A stretch of DNA of 6,415 nucleotides from Chitinophagaceae bacterium UBA2789 (GTDB lineage: Bacteria; Bacteroidota; Bacteroidia; Chitinophagales; Chitinophagaceae), in assembly GCA_002352145.1 (NCBI GenBank), contig DEHX01000005.1, forward strand, positions 67,880 to 74,294, in the 5' to 3' direction. The position numbers and the translations under genes were made by a program. The notes below the pieces were generated by a model. It had not been told where the DNA came from, did not search any database, and saw only the letters and a list, made by a program, of their open reading frames with translations. Positions 1 to 5,377 of this stretch are shown piece after piece (positions within the stretch are counted from its first letter, which is position 1; each line of letters opens with the position of its first letter).

Positions 1-185
1 GTGAATACCTCATCATTAAAAGCCACATCGCCTGCAAGAAAACGCCTGTTTTGTTCATAGCTGAGACCTTCTATCGGACCGTCGAGCAATTCATCTTCAG
101 GCGGGGCCAGAGGCAGCATTTTCTCACAGGCAACGAGTGCCGTAATGACCAACACAATCAGCAGTATTATCTTAAACTTTTGCAT
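1..185 (-). CDS. N-terminus of a lipoprotein resembling di-heme oxidoreductase (DHOR/thiol oxidoreductase) family; 3' part outside window
   Basis: The reading frame opens at an ATG (complement of 183-185) and runs off the left edge after 61 codons. Seen: a Lys-containing start (MQKFK), a hydrophobic stretch at residues 6-19 and a lipobox ending L17-V-A-C20, so a lipoprotein signal peptide with the mature protein beginning at Cys20. The mature start has the pattern DGPIEGLSYEQ...FLAGDVAFNDEVF. It resembles the segment before the first CxxCH haem site in DHOR-type cytochrome c peroxidase-like proteins ('...GLT.eq...F..G...F...F'). That haem motif would lie beyond the window, so the family call is from recall of this pattern only. 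DHOR genes in this phylum often sit beside imelysin-type iron-uptake lipoproteins, which would suit the divergent metalloregulator. The lipoprotein call is firm; the family is moderate. Confidence 0.6.
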   Translation of the reverse strand, partial: MQKFKIILLIVLVITALVACEKMLPLAPPEDELLDGPIEGLSYEQNRRFLAGDVAFNDEVF

Positions 186-294
186 ATAGACGGGTAAAAT
201 TATATATTTAGAACGATATAATAATATATTTAGGTTCGTCTAATTTAAAATTTATGCCTATTTAGCTAACTTCGGGGGATTAAATTTTTCTATT
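186..294. promoter_or_regulatory. Divergent intergenic region with candidate DtxR/MntR-type operators
   Basis: This 109-bp AT-rich gap separates the leftward lipoprotein gene from the rightward metalloregulator and must carry both promoters. Two palindromic elements are visible: TTAGGTTCGTCTAA at 230-243 (arms TTAG/CTAA) and TTAGCTAA at 262-269 (perfect 8-bp palindrome). Both resemble the TTAGG...CCTAA style of DtxR/IdeR boxes, so autoregulation plus control of the lipoprotein gene is a reasonable inference. No complete TTTG/TAnnTTTG promoter is seen on either strand. The closest -7 matches are TAAATTTT at 281-288 (plus strand) and TAATTTTA near 196-203 (minus strand), both without a good -33 element. 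A G-rich run at 274-278 lies about 16 nt before the GTG start, too far for a normal ribosome binding site. Confidence 0.3.
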
Positions 295-948
295 GTGCAT
301 TCATTTACCGAAGAAAACTATCTGAAGGCTATTTATAAGTTGCAGGAAACCAATGGTGAAGTAGTGGCCACTTCTGCATTAGCCCAGGTGATGGGAGTTC
401 ATGCTCCCTCCGTGACAGATATGCTCAAGCGGATGGGTCAGAAGAAACTGGTAAGCTACCAAAAATCCAAAGGTGTTAAACTAACGGAGAAGGGAAAACA
501 GGTGGCCATTGGCATTGTTCGTAATCACCGGCTTTGGGAGGTATTTCTGGTTGAAAAATTAGGCTACCGCTGGGATGAGGTGCATGATATTGCCGAACAA
601 CTGGAGCACATACAGGGTGAAGAGTTGATAAACAAGCTGGATGCTTATCTGGGTTTCCCAGAGGCTGACCCTCATGGCGATCCCATACCGAATGCAAAGG
701 GAGTGTTGCCAAAGTTGAAATCGGTTTTACTATCGAGTTTAAAGGAAGGCGACCAGGCAACTTTCACTGGTGTTTCAGACCACAGCACTTCCTTTCTGCA
801 TTACTTAGATAAAGCTGGCATTGCTTTGGGTGATACGCTGAAAGTAAAAAGCATTGAGCAATATGATCAAACCTATACGCTTACGTTGAAAGGTAAAAAA
901 GAAGTAACTGTGAGCCTCAAAGTAGCTAACAGTATTTTAGTAAGCTAA
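295..948 (+). CDS. mntR: DtxR/MntR-family metal-dependent transcriptional regulator
   Basis: A 217-aa cytoplasmic DNA-binding repressor, probably sensing Mn(II) or Fe(II). Three domains are visible: a winged helix-turn-helix at about 1-65 (recognition-helix region VHAPSVTDMLKRM, 35-47); a metal-binding/dimerisation domain at 66-135 with H78, E82, H97, E101, E104 and H105; and a C-terminal SH3/FeoA-like domain at about 145-217. That three-domain length matches DtxR/IdeR rather than the shorter Bacillus MntR. E101, where DtxR has Cys102, matches MntR Glu99 and favours a manganese-type site. By my alignment the N-terminal ligands of Bacillus MntR (Asp8, Glu11) are Asn8 and Lys11 here, so the site is not classical. 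The start is GTG; the next upstream in-frame stop is at 241-243 and the ATG at 254 is out of frame. It is divergent from the lipoprotein gene and convergent with the Cys-rich small gene. Confidence 0.88.
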   Translation: MHSFTEENYLKAIYKLQETNGEVVATSALAQVMGVHAPSVTDMLKRMGQKKLVSYQKSKGVKLTEKGKQVAIGIVRNHRLWEVFLVEKLGYRWDEVHDIAEQLEHIQGEELINKLDAYLGFPEADPHGDPIPNAKGVLPKLKSVLLSSLKEGDQATFTGVSDHSTSFLHYLDKAGIALGDTLKVKSIEQYDQTYTLTLKGKKEVTVSLKVANSILVS

Positions 949-983
949 ATCCCCAAGTGAAATAACTTTTGTACTCAGGCAAA

Positions 984-1205
984 TCAGTTTTTCGAACAGC
1001 AGGATTCATTCATCTGAATTGGCGGGCATTTTACTGTACCGTAGCTGCAAAACACACAACAATCTCCTTGTTGAGGCTTAAGTATAGATTCGCAATTTGT
1101 ACACTTATAAAAATATTGACAAGCATCTACAGGCATAGTTTCCTTTTTCTGAAAACCACAATCAGGGCAAGTGATTGTTGAGTGTAAAGTGATTGTTTTG
1201 TCCAT
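984..1205 (-). CDS. GDCCVxC-motif Cys-rich small protein
   Basis: A 73-aa protein with 11 cysteines (13, 16, 29, 35, 38, 49, 50, 53, 60, 69, 70). The N-terminal half looks like a zinc ribbon: C13-P-D-C16-G paired with C35-T-N-C38. The second half carries the hallmark GDCCVFCSYGTVKCPPIQ (47-64), which I recognise as the GDCCVxC domain. Some family members are selenoproteins; here all motif positions are ordinary Cys codons (TGT/TGC). There is no signal peptide or membrane helix, so it is cytosolic. Molecular function is not established; thiol-rich metal chelation or hand-over is an inference. It is last in the ArsR-MerTP operon, 5 nt after the merTP stop, which ties it to handling of thiophilic metals. 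The merTP 3' end has a possible slippery site leading into this frame. Confidence 0.85.
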   Translation of the reverse strand: MDKTITLHSTITCPDCGFQKKETMPVDACQYFYKCTNCESILKPQQGDCCVFCSYGTVKCPPIQMNESCCSKN

Positions 1206-1210
1206 AATGG

Positions 1211-1903
1211 TTACTTTTTTTTACAACATGACTTTGTTACGTTAGTACATGATGAATCTTCTCCTGAACACATGTTGGTAGTATCGGCGATAACATAATG
1301 GCTTTTTACCTTATATCCCGTTTTATTAATAGCCGATTCAATTGTTCTTACGGTAACTTTTGATTTGTCAAAAGTTACCAGGCTACTCCGGTTAGCATAC
1401 GAAGTTTTATAAGCCAAAACACCATTTACTTTGGAAAGTTCATTATTTACATGCTCCTCGCAACCTTCACAAGTCATGCCCTGAATGGTAAATTTTACCT
1501 GTTGGTTGTTATCAAATGCTGTAGTAGATGCCGCCCGTACTTTTGGCTCTGGATAAAACATTTTTGCGTACAAAGGAAAGGTCATCATCAAAATTGAAAA
1601 AACTGTAACAATACCTAAAAACGTTTTGGATTGAAAGAATGATTGCTTTTTCGTTGGTTCGCAATTGCAATCCGGGTTTGTTGATTTTGCAGGTCTCAAC
1701 TTAAAATACCAGGCTAATGCTAGTACGGCAACGGATAAACCGATTAAATATGGTCTTGCCGGTTCTATCCATGAGAAGTTTGCTGCTATGCTGCTGCTAC
1801 CCGCAAGTAAAGCAATCACTGGTGTGATACAACAAAGCGAAGCTGCAATAGCGGCAAATAAACCTGCACCTGAATAAGCGCCTGATGGTTTTAAGTTTAT
1901 CAT
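1211..1903 (-). CDS. merTP: Mercuric transport fusion protein MerTP (MerT membrane part plus MerP-like HMA domain)
   Basis: A 230-aa inner-membrane protein. MerT-like segment: predicted helices at about 13-36, 50-68 and 94-116, with the vicinal pair C24-C25 in helix 1 (SLCCITP), the family's ion-relay site. A second pair, C79/C81, sits in the loop after helix 2, like the cytoplasmic Cys pair of MerT. MerP-like HMA domain: residues about 135-205 with GMTCEGC (C145/C148), presumably periplasmic after helix 3. In classical mer systems MerP captures Hg(II) and MerT passes it inward to MerA. The Cys-rich lysine tail (C212, C219, C226, C227, then KKK) is not a standard MerP feature. The ATG overlaps the regulator's TGA (ATGA, 1900-1903), implying translational coupling. 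No merA lies in the window, so substrate and direction of transport are not certain. Confidence 0.88.
   Translation of the reverse strand: MINLKPSGAYSGAGLFAAIAASLCCITPVIALLAGSSSIAANFSWIEPARPYLIGLSVAVLALAWYFKLRPAKSTNPDCNCEPTKKQSFFQSKTFLGIVTVFSILMMTFPLYAKMFYPEPKVRAASTTAFDNNQQVKFTIQGMTCEGCEEHVNNELSKVNGVLAYKTSYANRSSLVTFDKSKVTVRTIESAINKTGYKVKSHYVIADTTNMCSGEDSSCTNVTKSCCKKK
1214..1220 (-). other. Candidate -1 frameshift heptamer A AAA AAG at the merTP 3' end
   Basis: On the coding strand merTP ends TGT AAA AAA AAG TAA. The heptamer A_AAA_AAG is in the register known to promote -1 slippage in Escherichia coli dnaX, and here it abuts the stop codon. After a one-base backward slip the frame reads GTA ACC ATT ATG and enters the downstream Cys-rich gene in phase, giving a predicted 306-aa fusion. 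The A8 tract (1215-1222) could also allow transcriptional slippage. I see no convincing downstream stem-loop or upstream Shine-Dalgarno stimulator. The register and open frame are seen; function is speculative. Confidence 0.3.
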
Positions 1904-2277
1904 ATCGTTTCCAGTTTTTGAGTTTGCTGGTAGATATGTTTAAAGAAGGGTCTTAAAATCTTCAAATTCTCCTGAGTCAGGGTATAATAAATAGTTTGGC
2001 CTTCTTTTCTTGTTTCAACGATATTGCCATCTTTTAATTTTCTAAGATGCTGTGATACTGCCGGAATCGTCATGCCTAAGATGTCTGCAAGATCGCAGGG
2101 ACATAGCTCATTTTCTTCTTCCAATAAATAAACCATTTTCAGCCTCACTTCATTGCCTGTTAATGCCAATATGTTTGACAGGCTTGCAAAAGATTTTTGT
2201 GCAGTCTTCAACTTGCTTTTACAATTCTTTATTTGCAACTGGTCTGCAAATAACCTGATACAAGTATTACTTTCCAT
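1900..2277 (-). CDS. ArsR/SmtB-family metalloregulator with CadC-like cysteine site
   Basis: A 125-aa winged-helix repressor. The winged-helix core spans about 33-100, with E57-L-C-P-C-D62 in the alpha-3 region and the recognition helix TIPAVSQHLRKLKD (70-83), followed by the beta-wing TRKEGQTIYYTL. C59 and C61 correspond to CadC Cys58/Cys60; C6 matches CadC Cys7, and CadC Cys11 has no counterpart, while a cysteine appears instead at 19. This is an alpha-3N type thiolate sensor expected to respond to soft or thiophilic ions (Cd, Pb, Hg, possibly As). The alpha-5 Zn ligand set (D-x-H...H-x2-E) is absent. It is the first gene of the unit with merTP and the Cys-rich small protein, filling the place of MerR. 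The start is supported by the N-terminal TCIR segment and by the promoter immediately upstream. The repressor probably binds the inverted repeat at 2297-2318. Confidence 0.9.
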   Translation of the reverse strand: MESNTCIRLFADQLQIKNCKSKLKTAQKSFASLSNILALTGNEVRLKMVYLLEEENELCPCDLADILGMTIPAVSQHLRKLKDGNIVETRKEGQTIYYTLTQENLKILRPFFKHIYQQTQKLETI

Positions 2278-2281
2278 GAAG

Positions 2282-2312
2282 CAAAGATAGGGTAAATAAG
2301 TATTTAAGCAAA
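2282..2312 (-). promoter_or_regulatory. Bacteroidota-type promoter for the arsR-merTP-GDCCVxC operon
   Basis: On the minus strand a -33 element TTTG (complement of 2309-2312) is followed by a 19-nt spacer and a -7 element TATCTTTG (complement of 2282-2289). This fully matches the phylum's primary sigma-factor consensus TTTG / TAnnTTTG at a typical spacing. The -7 element ends only 4 nt before the ATG (2275-2277), so the predicted transcript starts at or within a few bases of the start codon and would be leaderless or nearly so. Confidence 0.75.
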
Positions 2313-2318
2313 TACTTA
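2297..2318. promoter_or_regulatory. Inverted-repeat operator for the ArsR-type regulator
   Basis: Perfect 9-bp arms TAAGTATTT and AAATACTTA are separated by the 4-bp spacer AAGC. Size, AT-richness and symmetry fit ArsR/SmtB operators. The repeat covers the -33 box (2309-2312) and part of the spacer of the adjacent promoter, so bound repressor would block RNA polymerase. An outer short repeat, ATAGGG at 2287-2292 and CCCTAT at 2341-2346, flanks it; its meaning is unknown. Confidence 0.72.
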
Positions 2319-2352
2319 AATAATAGAATTGAGTATATCGCCCTATTTTTTT

Positions 2353-4320
2353 TTAAACCTTCATCCTTTGAATCCGCACTGCGTTCAATATAGCCAGCAA
2401 TGCTACCCCCACATCAGCAATTACTGCTTCCCATAAAGTAGCCACACCACCGGCACCCAAAATCAGTACGAACACTTTTACTGCCATTGCCAGGATGATA
2501 TTTTGCCAGACAATATTTCTTGTAATTTTTCCAATCTTAATGGCTGAAACGATTTTATGCGGCTGGTCATTTTGAATAACAACATCTGCTGTTTCAATAG
2601 TGGCATCACTGCCTAAACCACCCATTGCAACACCTACATCTGCGAGTGCTACAACCGGCGCATCATTTACACCATCGCCAACAAAAGCAATATGCCTGCC
2701 TTCATTTTTCAACTGTTGCACTTTTTCTACTTTACCTTCCGGCAACAGGTCGCCATAAGCATCATCTATACCTACTTTCCTTGCAACTACATCTACTACT
2801 GATTGCTTATCGCCTGAGAGCATTACCGTTTTTATATTGAGGCCATGCATGTCTTTAACAGCTTGCACAGCATCTTCTTTTATTTCATCGGCAATGGTGA
2901 TATAACCAGCGTATTGATTGTTGATGGCTGTTACTACAATCGTGTCAACGATATTTTCAATTTCCGCTGGATAGCTAACGTTGAATTTCTTCATCAATTT
3001 CACATTACCTGCAAGTATTTCTTTTCCTTCAACATTCCCTTTCAATCCATGCCCTGAAATTTCTTCTACCTGTTCTGCTTTTATTCCATTATTTATATTA
3101 CCTGCATAGTCTGTAACTGCTTTTGCAATCGGATGGGTTGAGTTTTTCTCTAACGCCGCTGTCAGCTTAACTAATTCCTTTTCATCTACACCATTTGCAA
3201 CTACCTGCTGTACTTTAAACACACCTTTAGTTAGCGTTCCGGTTTTGTCCATCACCACCGTATTCACTTTGGTCATTACGTCTAAGAAATTCCCACCTTT
3301 AAAAAGAATTCCGTTCCTGGAAGCAAGCCCTATACCACCAAAATATCCCAATGGAATGGAAACCACCAATGCACAAGGACAACTGATTACCAGGAAAACC
3401 AAAGCCCGGTAAAACCATGTTTGAAAATTATATTCAGCAACAAAAAAATAAGATACAAAACAAAGAGCTACTGCAAGAAAAAAGACAATGGGCGTATATA
3501 CTTTTGCAAATCTTGAAATGAACAACTGTGTCTGCGATTTTCTTGCTGTTGCATCCTGCACCATTTCCAGAATCTTACTGAGCTTACTGTCTTTGAACAA
3601 CGACTTAACCTTTACTTCAGCTACAGTATTCAGATTAATCATACCTGCAAGAATAGTTTCACCTTTATACTTTGTATCAGGTTTGCTTTCCCCGGTTAAA
3701 GCGGCAGTATTGAACGAAGCTGTTTCTGAAATCAATTCGCCATCTAAAGCAACCTTTTCACCTGGTTTTATTAGAATGATTTCGCCCAGTTCAACAATGG
3801 AAGGATCTGCTACCAGTGGCGAACCGTTTCGGATAACCGTTACTTCATCGGGTCTTACATCCAGCAATGCTTTAATGCTGCGTTTGGCATTATTGACAGC
3901 AGCATCCTGAAACCATTCGCCAATCTGGTAAAATACCATGACAGCAACTCCTTCTTCATATTCTCCAATGACAAATGCACCAATAGTGGCAACACTCATC
4001 AATACAAATTCATTAAAGAAGTCGCCCCGTTTTGACTTACGAAAGGCAAGGTCCAATACTTTGCGGCCTGCCAATAAATAAGCAACAAGGTTAATAACAA
4101 GGGAGGAGATTTTAGGCAGTTCAATCTTAAAGCCATACTCTAAAACCAGCAGAACAATCAGTATGAATAGTGCTAACAGCAAATCCCAATGTGTTTTCCA
4201 TCCCGGTTGGTCTTTCTCCACAGCTCCGTGGTCGTGGCCGTCATCCGCATTGTGAATAGGTACAACCTTTGCTTCATCCTTTACTTCGTTTACAGTATGC
4301 TCTTCGTGATTGTGTTCCAT
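2353..4320 (-). CDS. zntA: P1B-type heavy-metal exporting ATPase (Zn/Cd/Pb class)
   Basis: A 655-aa inner-membrane pump moving divalent cations from cytosol to periplasm at the cost of ATP. Landmarks: actuator loop TGES (209-212); CPC in helix 6 (314-316, followed by ALVVSIP); phosphorylation site DKTGT with D358; the HP pair H396-P397; hinge GDGVNDAP (548-555). The penultimate-helix pattern N607-x7-K615 and D636 in the last helix match the P1B-2 Zn/Cd/Pb signature rather than the Cu signature. About eight membrane helices: roughly 46-63, 70-84, 101-118, 120-136, 273-294, 303-330, 601-621 and 628-648. It lacks the N-terminal CxxC HMA domain of E. coli ZntA; instead residues 1-32 are His/Asp/Glu-rich (H3, H5, H8, H23, H29, H31), a probable soft metal-gathering tail. 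It starts 6 nt after the NicO-like gene's stop and is the last gene of its unit, followed by the separately promoted arsR. Confidence 0.95.
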   Translation of the reverse strand: MEHNHEEHTVNEVKDEAKVVPIHNADDGHDHGAVEKDQPGWKTHWDLLLALFILIVLLVLEYGFKIELPKISSLVINLVAYLLAGRKVLDLAFRKSKRGDFFNEFVLMSVATIGAFVIGEYEEGVAVMVFYQIGEWFQDAAVNNAKRSIKALLDVRPDEVTVIRNGSPLVADPSIVELGEIILIKPGEKVALDGELISETASFNTAALTGESKPDTKYKGETILAGMINLNTVAEVKVKSLFKDSKLSKILEMVQDATARKSQTQLFISRFAKVYTPIVFFLAVALCFVSYFFVAEYNFQTWFYRALVFLVISCPCALVVSIPLGYFGGIGLASRNGILFKGGNFLDVMTKVNTVVMDKTGTLTKGVFKVQQVVANGVDEKELVKLTAALEKNSTHPIAKAVTDYAGNINNGIKAEQVEEISGHGLKGNVEGKEILAGNVKLMKKFNVSYPAEIENIVDTIVVTAINNQYAGYITIADEIKEDAVQAVKDMHGLNIKTVMLSGDKQSVVDVVARKVGIDDAYGDLLPEGKVEKVQQLKNEGRHIAFVGDGVNDAPVVALADVGVAMGGLGSDATIETADVVIQNDQPHKIVSAIKIGKITRNIVWQNIILAMAVKVFVLILGAGGVATLWEAVIADVGVALLAILNAVRIQRMKV

Positions 4321-4326
4321 AAGTTG

Positions 4327-4941
4327 TTAATTGATGAAAAATGAAATAATTCCTGTGATGATTAAAACAAGACCGGTTATGATACCGGCATTATGCTCCC
4401 ATTTATGCCAGTTCAGTTTTAATACTCCTTTGTAGGCAATGCGTATCCAAATAAGCATACCGGCAATGGTGATGATGGCATACATTCCTGCAATAAGCGC
4501 CATGAAATACCAGCCCTTACTTCCAGCCAGCAGAAAGTAGGCTTCAATTTCCATACAGGGAGAAAGAAACATGGCAATGACCAACGCTATTATCACGGCA
4601 CTCTTACTTTTTTTCTCAATCTGTTTTTTCTCCAGATGAAAATGGTGGTGTGTGTAATGCTGTTTAACAAAATATAACCCGATTAATACAAGGACTGATG
4701 GCCCAATTATTTTCGTAAAATCTTCAATATGTGTTGCCAGTTCACTGCCAATCAATGCCAGCAAAACGCCAATTGCTACTGTGCTGATAACATGCGAGAT
4801 GCCTGCAATAAAAGTGATGCGTGTAGTTTCAGCCAGGCTCCAGCCTTCTTTACGGCCAATGGCCAGTACCGGCAACCAATGGTTGGGTATTACTGCATGA
4901 AGCAGGCTGATTAATAAACTACCAATTAAGACAGATGTCAT
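4327..4941 (-). CDS. NicO/RcnA-like six-helix membrane protein, putative metal transporter
   Basis: A 204-aa inner-membrane protein with about six hydrophobic segments: roughly 1-27, 43-66, 78-93, 114-138, 144-168 and 185-203. It carries family-like polar motifs in the membrane: H15-A-V-I-P-N-H21-W in helix 1 (compare the HxxxPDH of NicO/UreH-type carriers) and GISHVIST (48-54, H50) in helix 2. S127-P-C-M-E131 falls in helix 4. The loop at 95-102 is His-rich (H95, H98, H99, H100, H102), as in RcnA-type Ni/Co exporters, which carry a His-rich loop between helices. From this and its position between a P1B-ATPase and an RND adaptor I infer divalent cation transport or delivery, probably efflux. 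The exact subfamily is uncertain; UreH/HupE-like or DsbD-like relatives are alternatives. No promoter was found in the 51-nt gap upstream, so co-transcription with the preceding genes is likely. Confidence 0.65.
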   Translation of the reverse strand: MTSVLIGSLLISLLHAVIPNHWLPVLAIGRKEGWSLAETTRITFIAGISHVISTVAIGVLLALIGSELATHIEDFTKIIGPSVLVLIGLYFVKQHYTHHHFHLEKKQIEKKSKSAVIIALVIAMFLSPCMEIEAYFLLAGSKGWYFMALIAGMYAIITIAGMLIWIRIAYKGVLKLNWHKWEHNAGIITGLVLIITGIISFFIN

Positions 4942-4992
4942 TATTAAAATTTTCTTTGTAGATAGTATTATTCGTTAGTTCTACACTCTTTA

Positions 4993-5367
4993 TCATCCCA
5001 TACTTTTTACAGAATTTATAATTTCTTGTAAATCCTTGGGTATTTCCATTGGTAGCAGGGGCGGCACATTTGCGCCACCCGTGTTGCCAACAGGAACCTT
5101 GCCGACAAATGATTTAATACCGCCAATTAATAGCCTGGGTATCTGCCCCAACACTTCTTTCGTATTCTTTACTCGAATCCCAAACATCAGCATTTTCCAA
5201 TGTACAGCAGTATGCTCAATTGGATACGGTTGCGATAAAATGTGAGCCCTTTCCAGGTATCGCCAACTCTCCTGGTAGTGCTGCTTATTAAAAGATTCTT
5301 TGGCAAGAGATAACTCTTGTTTGTAATACAACTTTAAGCCATGCGGCATAGTGGTATTAAATTTCAT
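4993..5367 (-). CDS. DUF3703 family protein
   Basis: A 124-aa soluble protein without a signal peptide, recognised as DUF3703. Residues 16-46 form a TPR-like helix pair ending in the family phrase YLERAHILSQPYP (37-49). Next come H52 and H56 (EHTAVHWKML), then REVLGQ-like KEVLGQIPRLL (70-80), and the conserved VPVGNTGGANV (91-101) followed by PMEIP (106-110). Its biochemical function is unknown. The family is commonly met beside cation efflux genes, and here it lies between czcB (10-nt gap) and the NicO-like gene (51-nt gap). That suggests an accessory cytosolic role in metal resistance; conserved histidines could bind metal, but this is inference. Confidence 0.85.
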   Translation of the reverse strand: MKFNTTMPHGLKLYYKQELSLAKESFNKQHYQESWRYLERAHILSQPYPIEHTAVHWKMLMFGIRVKNTKEVLGQIPRLLIGGIKSFVGKVPVGNTGGANVPPLLPMEIPKDLQEIINSVKSMG

Positions 5368-5377
5368 ACCCTATATT

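Noticed and set aside
254..256. ATG as an upstream start for the metalloregulator
   Set aside because: It is out of frame with the 295 start; the GTG gives the expected family N-terminus.
949..983. Bidirectional terminator between the convergent mntR and GDCCVxC genes
   Set aside because: No inverted repeat of useful length is visible in the 35-bp gap.
984..1205. Selenocysteine insertion in the GDCCVxC protein
   Set aside because: The motif positions are TGT/TGC codons and the only TGA is the natural stop after the final KN residues; no bacterial SECIS hairpin is needed or seen.
2297..2318. The inverted repeat as a terminator hairpin for the upstream operon
   Set aside because: The stem is almost all A/T with no following U-run, and its exact overlap with a consensus promoter explains it better as an operator.
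2346..2354. Nine-T tract between the ATPase gene and the arsR promoter, as a rho-independent terminator
   Set aside because: The tract reads as A on the transcribed (minus) strand and no GC-rich stem precedes it, so it cannot serve as a standard terminator for the ATPase operon.
3488..3910. A 140-codon plus-strand open frame inside the ATPase gene
   Set aside because: It is antisense to highly conserved ATPase coding sequence and its translation has no recognisable domain; it is a shadow frame.
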